Source: Rickettsiales bacterium (GTDB taxonomy: Bacteria; Pseudomonadota; Alphaproteobacteria; Rickettsiales; Deianiraeaceae). From it: DNA of 14,643 nt. Made by a program: the position numbers and the translations under genes. Location of the stretch: assembly GCA_017477855.1 (NCBI GenBank), contig JAFUUN010000018.1, positions 1 to 14,643 on the forward strand. Direction: 5' to 3'. The notes beneath the pieces were generated by a model. The model worked only from the letters and a program-made list of their open reading frames with translations, was not told where the DNA came from and made no database searches. Below, piece after piece: positions 6,704 through 13,421 of this stretch (positions are counted from its first letter, which is position 1; every line of letters begins with the position of its first letter).

Positions 6704-8122
6704 ATGCAAGGAAATGCTTTTGATAGTTCACGACTTATTGTAAGCTGGAATAGATACGAGCAGAGTTTGATGAAACAGCACTTGATGAAGTGTGCATATA
6801 GCAAAAATCCGTATTGTTTTGGCGATAAAAGAGAGGTTTGTGAACTTCATAAAGCACTGTGTAAACATGGAATTATAAAAGCAAATTACAATTACCAAAA
6901 TGGCCAAATCAACTATAACCAACTCCGTTGTCTTGTTAACGAAATTAACAATTCAATTACACAAAGTTTGCGTTTTTATAATCAGAATGATGCTAAGTAT
7001 GAAAAAAGAATAAAATGGAACCAGTACGATATAAAAAGTAGTGATGATTATAAAGAAACTAAATTCCTAACCAGTTTTGCAATGGCAGTTCAGGATACTA
7101 AAATACGTGGAACATTTATACCGCAATCAACTCAGTTATACAACCATCCAACTATCAAAAACATGATGTGCGCACGTTACTACAAATTTGACCAGACAGG
7201 TAATTGCCATTATTGCAAATATGTCACTTTTGAAAAAGCAAAATTATTAACATTGGCGACGCAGCTTACCAGAGTTGGTTTAAACTGTAAAACAACGGTT
7301 CACAATTCAATGAATATAAGAGGACCAACGCAGAACTCTGGTACACAATATACAATCAACTTTATTGACACAAATAATTTTTTAGGCACAGGTGTATTGG
7401 CAATGGATCGTCTTGGTATTGGCATGAATGGAGTTGATTATTACAAAAATCTTTATAGAAAACTATTTGATTTTGCTTTACGTAGGGCGACAAGTCAATG
7501 CAATAAAGGGATATGCAAATGTCCTTGTTTTTTTATACCTTTGACACATTTTTGGGGTCAAAAAGATAAAGATGGGATAATAAATGTAAATAGATACATG
7601 CGGCAAGCATTAGATAGCATTCTCAATGCCCAATACAACAAAGATTATAAATATAAGGATCTAATTGTAGTAGATGTTATAGATTACAATCTTGAGAATT
7701 CTAAATTATTCAACCAAAATAATTGGAAACACGGAAAAATACTAAGCCGCGCAACACCAACCGATCTATTCAATGATAATAGATACGATGAATATGCCAT
7801 AGGTGCAGGAGACCATTACGCATTTATCGGAAATGAATGCATGGAATGCTGGAAGGGTTGTGCAGCAAGTAGTCAAGAAGCATTTGCAATGAAAACTGAT
7901 TTTCCTCGCTTTTATAGCAGCAAAAATCATGGTTTTGCAAAAAATGGATATTGGCAATTAAACAAAAATGATTTAAATATGCCAACGCAATACCAATTGT
8001 ATTTGAATTATCATGACAAGATAATAAATATAGACGAACAGAACAAATATAAACAAATACAGAATTTTGCTAAATACGGACAACAAATGAATAAGAACCG
8101 CATGAATAATATTACTAAATAG
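6704..8122 (+). CDS. Cysteine-rich orphan protein, 472 residues
   Basis: I do not recognise a family. The protein is hydrophilic and has no signal peptide or membrane segment. It is rich in Asn, Tyr and Lys and holds 16 cysteines, many grouped: C-x7-C and C-x6-C near residues 30-53, CHYC in the middle, CNKGICKCPC further on, and CMECWKGC near the C-terminus. Paired cysteines of this kind often bind zinc or form structural disulfides; which applies cannot be told. Other distinctive stretches are NFLGTGVLAMDRLGIGMNGVDYY, VVDVIDYN and YAIGAGDHYAFIGNE. The C-terminal 50 residues are polar (NKYKQIQNFAKYGQQMNKNR). The frame is continuous with normal AT-rich codon use, so it is very likely a real gene. 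It diverges from the phase-variable glycosyltransferase and ends 7 nt before palindrome C copy 2. A host-interaction or lineage-specific role is a guess only. Confidence 0.85.
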   Translation: MQGNAFDSSRLIVSWNRYEQSLMKQHLMKCAYSKNPYCFGDKREVCELHKALCKHGIIKANYNYQNGQINYNQLRCLVNEINNSITQSLRFYNQNDAKYEKRIKWNQYDIKSSDDYKETKFLTSFAMAVQDTKIRGTFIPQSTQLYNHPTIKNMMCARYYKFDQTGNCHYCKYVTFEKAKLLTLATQLTRVGLNCKTTVHNSMNIRGPTQNSGTQYTINFIDTNNFLGTGVLAMDRLGIGMNGVDYYKNLYRKLFDFALRRATSQCNKGICKCPCFFIPLTHFWGQKDKDGIINVNRYMRQALDSILNAQYNKDYKYKDLIVVDVIDYNLENSKLFNQNNWKHGKILSRATPTDLFNDNRYDEYAIGAGDHYAFIGNECMECWKGCAASSQEAFAMKTDFPRFYSSKNHGFAKNGYWQLNKNDLNMPTQYQLYLNYHDKIINIDEQNKYKQIQNFAKYGQQMNKNRMNNITK

Positions 8123-8129
8123 AGTTTTT

Positions 8130-8210
8130 GTTGCGCGGCGCGGAGCGCGTTTGGCCGACGAGGAACGAGGCGCAGCCAAACGGCGAGGGCGTGGCCTCGG
8201 GCAGCGCAAC
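8130..8210 (-). repeat. Palindromic repeat C, copy 2
   Basis: This 81-base element runs from GTTGCGC to GCGCAAC, with an inner stem GTTTGGC (8149-8155) against GCCAAAC (8175-8181). It begins 7 nt after the stop of the orphan gene, in the same orientation relative to that gene as copy 1 has to typA. It is followed by AGAAAATTTTT, a weak U-run. It matches copy 4 (13455-13535) at 80 of 81 bases by my reading. Confidence 0.92.
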
Positions 8211-8255
8211 AGAAAATTTTTAAAAAAACGCACAAAATTTAAAAAAATAAAAAAA

Positions 8256-8374
8256 CTTTGCCAAAGCCCCTTCGCACGAAAAGCACTTTGCATCACTGGA
8301 CGTGCGGGGCCTTTGGCATGCGCGGCCGCTGCCGACCGCCTCCGCCCTTGACAAGTCAAGGCCTGCGGCCGCGC
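8256..8374 (-). repeat. GC-rich palindromic repeat AB, copy 2
   Basis: This is an inverted copy of the block at 3475-3593, the same 119 bases with about four substitutions. It is joined to palindrome C copy 2 by a 45-base A/T linker (26 bases in copy 1), so the order C - A/T linker - AB is conserved between the two composites. Together with copy 1 it forms a large inverted repeat around 3713-8129. Confidence 0.92.
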
Positions 8375-8414
8375 AAAATTTAAATTAATATTTCTCTTTT
8401 CACAAAACAATCAA

Positions 8415-8455
8415 TGCAGGTTGAAAATAAAAATTCACAGCCAACCATGCCTGCA
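8415..8455 (+). promoter_or_regulatory. Inverted repeat covering the ychF start codon
   Basis: TGCAGG (8415-8420) can pair with CCTGCA (8450-8455), with further pairing of the adjacent TTG and CAA. The right arm overlaps the first base of the ychF ATG, so a hairpin in the mRNA could hide the start. No Shine-Dalgarno is present. It is short enough to be a coincidence. Confidence 0.3.
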
Positions 8456-9564
8456 TGTCCTTAAAATGTGGAATTGTTGGCCTACCAAATGTCGGTAAGT
8501 CAACTTTGTTTAATGCAATAACGAATACAGCAAATGCTCAAGCAGCAAATTATCCTTTTTGCACAATTGAACCAAATGTGGGTAAGGTTGAAGTGCCAGA
8601 TGCTCGCTTGGAGCGCCTTGGCAAGCTGGTGAATACGCAAAAATTGGTTTATAATCAGTTGGAAATTGTTGACATAGCTGGTCTTGTTGCAGGTGCAAGC
8701 AAAGGCGAAGGGCTTGGCAATCAGTTTCTTGCAAACATCCGCGAGTGTGATGTAATTATCAATGTCATTCGCTGTTTTGATGATGAGAATATAGTGCATG
8801 TCAGTGGCTCAACCGATCCAGTCAGGGATTTGGAGACAATAGAGACAGAGCTCCAACTGGCTGATATCGCAACACTGGAAAAGGTCATCACTAACAATGA
8901 AAAGAAGGCCAAGGGGCGCAATGAAGAGGTTATATTGCATTTGGGAGTAGCTAAAAAACTGAAAGCGTTTGTTGAAAGTGGCAAAATGGCTATTGATTGT
9001 GAGTTATCAGATGAAAAAGAACAAAAAACGGCCAAGCAATTCTGTCTTTTGACAGCCAAAAAAGCTATTTATGTTGCAAATGTAAAAGAAGATGGTCTTG
9101 ACGGGAATAACTATACAGCTACCTTGACTGACTTCCTTGCTGGAAGAAATACAAATAATGACAAAAAACCAATTATCATCTGTGCGGCCATTGAAGCGGA
9201 AATTTCAACCTTCTCCAAAGAGGAAAAATTGGAATATTTGCAAGCCATAAACTGCACGGAGAGCGGGCTTGATAAGGTTGTTCGTGCAGGATACGAAGCG
9301 CTCGGATTGATTACATTTTTCACAGTTGGGCCAAAAGAGACGCGTGCATGGCAAGTCAGAAAAGGCGCAACTGCTCCTGAGGCCGCCGGAGAAATTCACA
9401 CCGACTTCCAGCGTGGCTTCATCAAGGCAGAAACGATTGCGTATGAGGACTACATCAAATACGAAAGTGAGGAAAAAATAAAAGAGGCAGGCAAACTGCG
9501 GACAGAAGGCAAGGATTACATCGTCAAAGATGGCGACATTTTCAACTTCAAGTTTAATGTTTAA
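8455..9564 (+). CDS. ychF: Redox-regulated ATPase YchF (Obg-like)
   Basis: YchF is a universally conserved P-loop NTPase of the Obg family that prefers ATP and associates with ribosomes. It is linked to translation-start fidelity and the oxidative-stress response. The 369 residues match the usual length of about 363. GLPNVGKST (9-17) is the P-loop, followed by NYPFCTIEPNVG (switch I), DIAGLVAGASKGEGLGNQFL (G3) and the altered G4 site in YVANVKEDG, where YchF proteins carry N-x-x-E in place of NKxD. The C-terminal TGS domain is clear: FFTVGPKETRAWQVRKGATAPEAAGEIHTDFQRGFIKAE. The ATG at 8455 gives the canonical MSLKCGIVGLPNVGKST start; the ATG at 8447 is out of frame. It is the only plus-strand housekeeping gene here, sits between two GC-rich repeats, and converges on the coiled-coil gene. 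Confidence 0.98.
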   Translation: MSLKCGIVGLPNVGKSTLFNAITNTANAQAANYPFCTIEPNVGKVEVPDARLERLGKLVNTQKLVYNQLEIVDIAGLVAGASKGEGLGNQFLANIRECDVIINVIRCFDDENIVHVSGSTDPVRDLETIETELQLADIATLEKVITNNEKKAKGRNEEVILHLGVAKKLKAFVESGKMAIDCELSDEKEQKTAKQFCLLTAKKAIYVANVKEDGLDGNNYTATLTDFLAGRNTNNDKKPIIICAAIEAEISTFSKEEKLEYLQAINCTESGLDKVVRAGYEALGLITFFTVGPKETRAWQVRKGATAPEAAGEIHTDFQRGFIKAETIAYEDYIKYESEEKIKEAGKLRTEGKDYIVKDGDIFNFKFNV

Positions 9565-9573
9565 AAAATTTCT

Positions 9574-9681
9574 GTTGCGTTGCCCGAGGCCACGCCCTCG
9601 CGGTTTGGCTGCGCCTCGCTCTTCTGTCTCCGCTCCGCTCCGACCCGCTCGGCGGCCAAACCAAGCTCCGCGCCGCGCAAC
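9574..9681 (+). repeat. Palindromic repeat C, copy 3, between convergent genes
   Basis: This 108-base copy has the longest variable core. The inner stem GGTTTGGC (9602-9609) pairs with GCCAAACC (9655-9662). The outermost pair of that stem is G-C here but C-G in the other copies, a compensatory change. It lies 9 nt after the ychF stop and 6 nt from the stop of the minus-strand coiled-coil gene. Its orientation matches the coiled-coil gene, with a T-run (TTTTTT) beyond it in that direction. It probably ends both transcripts. Confidence 0.92.
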
Positions 9682-9687
9682 AGAAAA

Positions 9688-10416
9688 TTAAAGACCCAAA
9701 AAGCTTTTCTTCTTTTCCTCTTTCTTGTCTTTCAAATCTACCGCATCAAGTTTGCCGTTATCAACATTTTTCAAGCCACGAATGTCCAATGTTTTTTTGT
9801 CCTGTTTTTTTTTATCTTTATCTTCTTTTTTATGTCCATTTTCATCAAGTTGGTATTTTTTTTCCAGTTCTTTGTAATCTTTATCAATCTTCTCATTCAT
9901 TTGTTTCATATCTTTTTTAAACTTTTCGTAATCATCGTTAATGCCTTTGTTCTCTTGTTGTAGCCTCAAAATAGGATCATCAGGATTTTGTCCTTGCTGC
10001 CTCTCTTGCAGGCGTTCTCGCTCTTCTCTGAAAATTCGTTGAATATATTCGGCCTTCCTTTCTTCATACGCACGATCGGCCTCTGTTTGTGCCATTTGTA
10101 TTTTTTCCTGTTGATTTTGCAAGATTGCATTGCATAGAGCTTCCTTATTTTGTGTTTCTGAACGCGCAAATTGCTCATTAAACTGTTCTGTTTTTTGCGC
10201 ACGTTCAAGCAAATTGCTTGCATGGCCTTTCTGATATTGAAGTACGGCCTTTTTTAGCAACATCAAATTGTTCATTAATGGCTGTTTTTTCTTTGCTTCA
10301 AGGATTTTTTCTGGGTCTGGTTCTTTATCATTTGCTTCGTTCTTTTTTACATCATCTTTCTTCTTTGCTTCGCCGTTTTCGTTATTTTTTACAAGCTTAT
10401 CAACAGCAGATGACAT
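9688..10416 (-). CDS. Charged coiled-coil protein, function unknown
   Basis: The 242-residue protein is dominated by Lys, Glu, Asp, Gln and Asn, with long helical stretches. Residues 1-45 are a Lys/Asp/Glu-rich disordered-looking tail. Residues 50-190 look like continuous coiled coil (LLKKAVLQYQKGHASNLLER, then QQEKIQMAQTEADRAYEERK, then REERERLQERQQ), and the C-terminus is again Lys/Asp-rich, ending KKSFLGL. There is no signal peptide and no membrane segment, so it is probably cytoplasmic unless exported by a dedicated system. I recognise no family. It starts at an ATG 30 nt after the IDH-like gene on the same strand, with no Shine-Dalgarno, and ends 6 nt before palindrome C copy 3. It may be the last gene of the secY-dnaQ run or have its own start. 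A scaffold or secreted effector role would be speculation. Confidence 0.85.
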   Translation of the reverse strand: MSSAVDKLVKNNENGEAKKKDDVKKNEANDKEPDPEKILEAKKKQPLMNNLMLLKKAVLQYQKGHASNLLERAQKTEQFNEQFARSETQNKEALCNAILQNQQEKIQMAQTEADRAYEERKAEYIQRIFREERERLQERQQGQNPDDPILRLQQENKGINDDYEKFKKDMKQMNEKIDKDYKELEKKYQLDENGHKKEDKDKKKQDKKTLDIRGLKNVDNGKLDAVDLKDKKEEKKKSFLGL

Positions 10417-10446
10417 GGCTTATTTTACAATAAATATAGTTTCTTT

Positions 10447-11439
10447 TCAAGCAAAAACGCAACTTTTATCATCTATTTTCCTCAAATAAACCGTCGGTTT
10501 TACAACAACATCGTCCCAAAATGCAATGTTTGGATAAACCTCAATGCCATCCGCAACAATTTTTGCAACCTCCATTTCATCAGGAATTTTGATTTTTCTC
10601 TCCTTAATTTGCTGAACAATTTCATGAACTTTGAACAAACCGTCCAATTGCATTTCTATATGTAGTAATTCCGTTGGTAGAATTGTTTGGAGATTTTCAG
10701 AAAATTTTAACTTTGGGAATGTGGATAATTTTGTGGCTTTATCAATGGCAAATTTTTCTATTTGTAGAATTTTTATTGCTTCATCAATGGAGTGAAATTT
10801 AGATAGAAAATCAGCTTTTTCCTGCGAGCCAACAAGCCTCAACAGCGCACAAACTGCCTGCAAGATTGAAATATCATCTTCCTCTTTTATATCAAACATT
10901 GCATGTTTTGGTCCAATTGCAATTGTAAAATTTGCGTCATTGTTGGTGCAATTTTGTAGTTCAACTTTGTTGCCAAAAATTCTATTTATAGAATTATTTA
11001 TTTCATCGGCATTTTGCAAAAATGGTTTGTTGTTTTTGAAAAATGATGTTTCTACATATAGAATTTCTACATATAGTAATACTATTTGTAGAATGTTTTT
11101 TGGCACATTACAGGTAAATGTAAAATAATTTCTCAGCGCCGTGTTGAAATAAAATTCTGGTGGAATGTCATTTTTTTCATCAAAATGTTCAAGATTTAGC
11201 CGTGTGTGAATAAAAACATCGCACTGTTTTAGCCGCACCAAATCTGGTTCAGTAATGCCTTCTTTGATGCCTTTTTTGTAGAGTTCGCCGCAGATTTCAA
11301 ATGTCTCAAAAGTTGCATTAACATTCAACCAGCGAAGCAGTTTTGCAATCTTACTAAACACCACGAAGCCACTTTCGTAGCCGTATGCAATGCCAATTTT
11401 GAGTGCTGGAATTGTGTTTTTTGTCGCGTTCACTTCCAT
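10447..11439 (-). CDS. Shortened, degenerate isocitrate/isopropylmalate dehydrogenase-like protein
   Basis: The 330-residue protein follows the long NADP-isocitrate dehydrogenase form known from Rickettsia and Thermus (about 480 residues), but much is missing. From ATG 11439, the N-terminal IPALKIGIAYGYESG matches the ITIAYGDGIG start. FETFEICGELYKKGIKEGIT matches the LETIEVGEKLYKK stretch. ALRNYFTFTCNVPKN corresponds to TIRKTLxLxANxRP. AIGPKHAMFD aligns with the YAMFEAVHGSAPD region, and the last 65 residues resemble the extra C-terminal domain of that IDH type (KVHEIVQQI..., GIEVYPNIAFWDD). The substrate signature PITTPQGGG, the RENEEDLYAGIE stretch, the KDN and catalytic aspartate region and HGSAPD are absent or unrecognisable. 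The match is by eye. The frame is intact and its ATG overlaps the dnaQ stop in a TGATG junction, so coupling is likely. A TTG at 11442 is a less likely start. It may be a repurposed pseudoenzyme or an early pseudogene. Confidence 0.62.
   Translation of the reverse strand: MEVNATKNTIPALKIGIAYGYESGFVVFSKIAKLLRWLNVNATFETFEICGELYKKGIKEGITEPDLVRLKQCDVFIHTRLNLEHFDEKNDIPPEFYFNTALRNYFTFTCNVPKNILQIVLLYVEILYVETSFFKNNKPFLQNADEINNSINRIFGNKVELQNCTNNDANFTIAIGPKHAMFDIKEEDDISILQAVCALLRLVGSQEKADFLSKFHSIDEAIKILQIEKFAIDKATKLSTFPKLKFSENLQTILPTELLHIEMQLDGLFKVHEIVQQIKERKIKIPDEMEVAKIVADGIEVYPNIAFWDDVVVKPTVYLRKIDDKSCVFA
10654..10668. repeat. Short palindrome TTCTATATGTAGTAA inside the IDH-like gene
   Basis: This is one of five copies of a CTAYWTRTAG-centred palindrome found inside this one gene (others at 10756-10769 and 11050-11093). 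I noticed no similar cluster elsewhere in the window. Confidence 0.45.
10756..10769. repeat. Short palindrome TTCTATTTGTAGAA inside the IDH-like gene
   Basis: This is a near-perfect palindrome of the same family, with TTCTA and TAGAA arms around TTTG. Confidence 0.45.
11050..11093. repeat. Three tandem 15-base palindromic units inside the IDH-like gene
   Basis: The units start at 11050 (TTCTACATATAGAA), 11065 (TTCTACATATAGTAA) and 11080 (TACTATTTGTAGAA), a 15-base period. The period is in frame and appears in the protein as the duplicated LLYVE-ILYVE. It looks like a small tandem expansion in a gene under weak constraint. Confidence 0.7.
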
Positions 11440-12119
11440 CAATTTATATTATTTTCTTCAAGAAATTTCCTGTGCGCGGCCTCTTCGTCAGCGGTCAAAA
11501 CGTAGCACTGGCGCGGCGCCAACGCATCCCGCTTTTTGATGCCAACAAAATCCAGCTCATCCTCTTCCAGCGCACTGAGATTGCTGTCCTCCATCAATTT
11601 CAGGAATACATCGGCCAAGATTTTTGAGTCCAGCAGCGCCCCGTGCCCCTCTTTTTTACGCTCTTCCAGTGAAATGCCAAAGCGATTGCAAAGAATATCC
11701 AGTGATGCCTTTTGGCCGGGAAATTTCCGCCGCGCAACATCCAAAGTGTCAATCACCTCAAACTTTTGCAGCCCATCAAGACCAATATTTTTCAACTCGT
11801 GGTTGAGGAATTTCAAGTCAAAGCTGGCATTGTGAGCCACCAAAATCACCTTGTCGGCGCCAGCAGTTTCATTCAAAAAAGCCAAAAAATCGTTGACAAT
11901 GTCCTTGAAAACTGGCTTGTCCGTGAGCATGTCATCGGTGATGTGCGTGATGTCAATGGTGTCGACCGACAGCTTGCATTCAGGGTTGACGAGCTGATGG
12001 TAGGTGCGTCCAGTGACTTGCTTGTCAAGCATTTCAACGCAACCAATTTCAATCACGCGGTCGCCGTTTAGCGGGTCAAGACCAGTGGTTTCGGTGTCAA
12101 AAATTACATATCTAATCAT
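11439..12119 (-). CDS. dnaQ: DNA polymerase III epsilon subunit (3'-5' proofreading exonuclease)
   Basis: DnaQ is the DEDDh exonuclease that removes mispaired bases within the polymerase III core. The 226 residues are slightly fewer than the 243 of E. coli. All catalytic residues are present: Asp8 and Glu10 in FDTETTGLDP, Asp101 in HNASFDLKFLNHEL, and His159 and Asp164 in EGHGALLDSKILADV. The C-terminal 50 residues, where the homologue binds the alpha subunit, are divergent (DFVGIKKRDALAPRQCYVLTADEE). The ATG at 12119 follows the secY stop with no gap (TAGATG), and the dnaQ stop overlaps the next gene's ATG, so secY, dnaQ and the IDH-like gene look like one coupled unit. No strong Shine-Dalgarno is seen. 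Alternative members of the family (exonuclease X, RNase T) fit less well. Confidence 0.95.
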   Translation of the reverse strand: MIRYVIFDTETTGLDPLNGDRVIEIGCVEMLDKQVTGRTYHQLVNPECKLSVDTIDITHITDDMLTDKPVFKDIVNDFLAFLNETAGADKVILVAHNASFDLKFLNHELKNIGLDGLQKFEVIDTLDVARRKFPGQKASLDILCNRFGISLEERKKEGHGALLDSKILADVFLKLMEDSNLSALEEDELDFVGIKKRDALAPRQCYVLTADEEAAHRKFLEENNIN

Positions 12120-13400
12120 CTATCTGTAAGTTCTGCGCATTGTTTTTGCGTATTTCTGCGACATCATGGCCGTTTGAATGGCTACAATAGTGTCCGTGAT
12201 GACATTGACGACAATCAACAAACTGGTTCCACTGATGACAAAAGAGCGCCCCTGTTGCGGTGAAATAAGCTCTGGCAGTGTACAAATAACGGACAAATAA
12301 ATGGCGCCAATCAGCGACAAACGGTTCATGATACTTCGGAAAAGCTGCGCCGTTTGCTCGCCCGGACGAGTTCCCGGAATGAAGATGTTGCTCTTGCGTA
12401 ACTGCTCGGAGACCTCCTTGGCGTCAAAAACGACATTGTTGTAGAAGAAAGAGAAGAACACAATGAGGATAATTTCTATTATAATATATGTCGGCGTGCC
12501 GTGCATAAAGTTGCGCAAAATGAACTGGATAATTGGGTTTGTTGAGTCCTTTGCGATGTTCGCAAGTGTGCCCGGGAGCAATATTACTGCGCTGGCGAAA
12601 ATTGGCGGAATAACGTTTGCTGGGTTGACTTTGAGTGGCAAGAAGTTCTGCATTGGCTGGTGATTTTGTTTCATGTATTGTTGAATCTGTTGTGGGTATT
12701 GGATGTAAATCAAACGGTTAGATTTTTCCACTTTGACGACTATAAATAGTGTTGCGATGAAGATTGCAAACACCACAAACACGAAGATGGGGCTAACAGA
12801 ACCGTTCTTGGCAAGGGTCAACAGGTTGCCGATGTCCCTTGGACTTTCCGCAACAATACCTGTAAAAATTATCAGCGAGCCGCCGTTTCCCACGCCTTTT
12901 GCAGTGATGCGGTTACCGAGCCACACAAGGATAAACGTTCCGCAAAGCATTGTGACTGCGCATGTGATTTTAAACTCCATGTTTGCTGCATCACTTACGC
13001 CGGCCATTGACAAAAGCGAGGCAATACCAAGTGCCTGACCGAAACCAATCAAGATTGTGAGATATTTTGTGTATTGGTTGAACTTTTCATATACAGCCTC
13101 GCCGCCCTCTTTTTTCATCTCCTTTAATTTAGGAGTTGTCGCAACGATCAACTGGATAATAATTGATGCTGTAATATATGGCATGATACCAAGCGCAAAG
13201 ACAGAACAACGGCCGATTGCGCCACCTGAGAATATGTTAAAAACGCCGAAAATTCCCTTGCTTGTCATATCTGCAAATGCAGCCAGCTTGTTGACGTCCA
13301 CAACTGGAACTGGAACAAACGAACCAAAGCGATAAAAAATCAATACGCCAAGTGTGAAAAGTATCTTTTTCTTTAATCCATTATCCTTATTAATAGTCAT
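12120..13400 (-). CDS. secY: Protein translocase subunit SecY
   Basis: SecY is the pore of the SecYEG channel in the inner membrane. The 426-residue protein has about ten hydrophobic segments. Hallmarks are the plug and TM2 region FNIFSGGAIGRCSVFALGIMPYI, GNRITAKGVGNGGSLIIF, LPLKVNPANVIPPIFASAVILLP, and the cytosolic FIPGTRPGEQTA loop that meets the ribosome and SecA. The open frame extends 52 codons further to a TTG at 13556, but that stretch is the translated GC-rich palindrome C copy 4 and does not look like SecY. The ATG at 13400 (MTINKDNG) gives the expected cytosolic N-terminus. In most bacteria secY sits between rplO and adk/rpsM in the spc ribosomal operon. Here it is followed directly by dnaQ, and the window shows no such neighbours. 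No Shine-Dalgarno precedes the start; the recurrent 14-base motif lies 22 nt upstream. Confidence 0.97.
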   Translation of the reverse strand: MTINKDNGLKKKILFTLGVLIFYRFGSFVPVPVVDVNKLAAFADMTSKGIFGVFNIFSGGAIGRCSVFALGIMPYITASIIIQLIVATTPKLKEMKKEGGEAVYEKFNQYTKYLTILIGFGQALGIASLLSMAGVSDAANMEFKITCAVTMLCGTFILVWLGNRITAKGVGNGGSLIIFTGIVAESPRDIGNLLTLAKNGSVSPIFVFVVFAIFIATLFIVVKVEKSNRLIYIQYPQQIQQYMKQNHQPMQNFLPLKVNPANVIPPIFASAVILLPGTLANIAKDSTNPIIQFILRNFMHGTPTYIIIEIILIVFFSFFYNNVVFDAKEVSEQLRKSNIFIPGTRPGEQTAQLFRSIMNRLSLIGAIYLSVICTLPELISPQQGRSFVISGTSLLIVVNVITDTIVAIQTAMMSQKYAKTMRRTYR

Positions 13401-13421
13401 CAGGAGCCAGTTAAAACAGGG

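Noticed and set aside
3475..8374. CRISPR array or integron-like repeats
   Set aside because: Copies are 93-245 bases, kilobases apart and mixed in orientation; there are no regular spacers and no cas or integrase genes.
7973..8410. 145-residue minus-strand ORF over the second composite repeat
   Set aside because: It is mostly translated repeat plus antisense of the orphan gene, with no start signal or domain.
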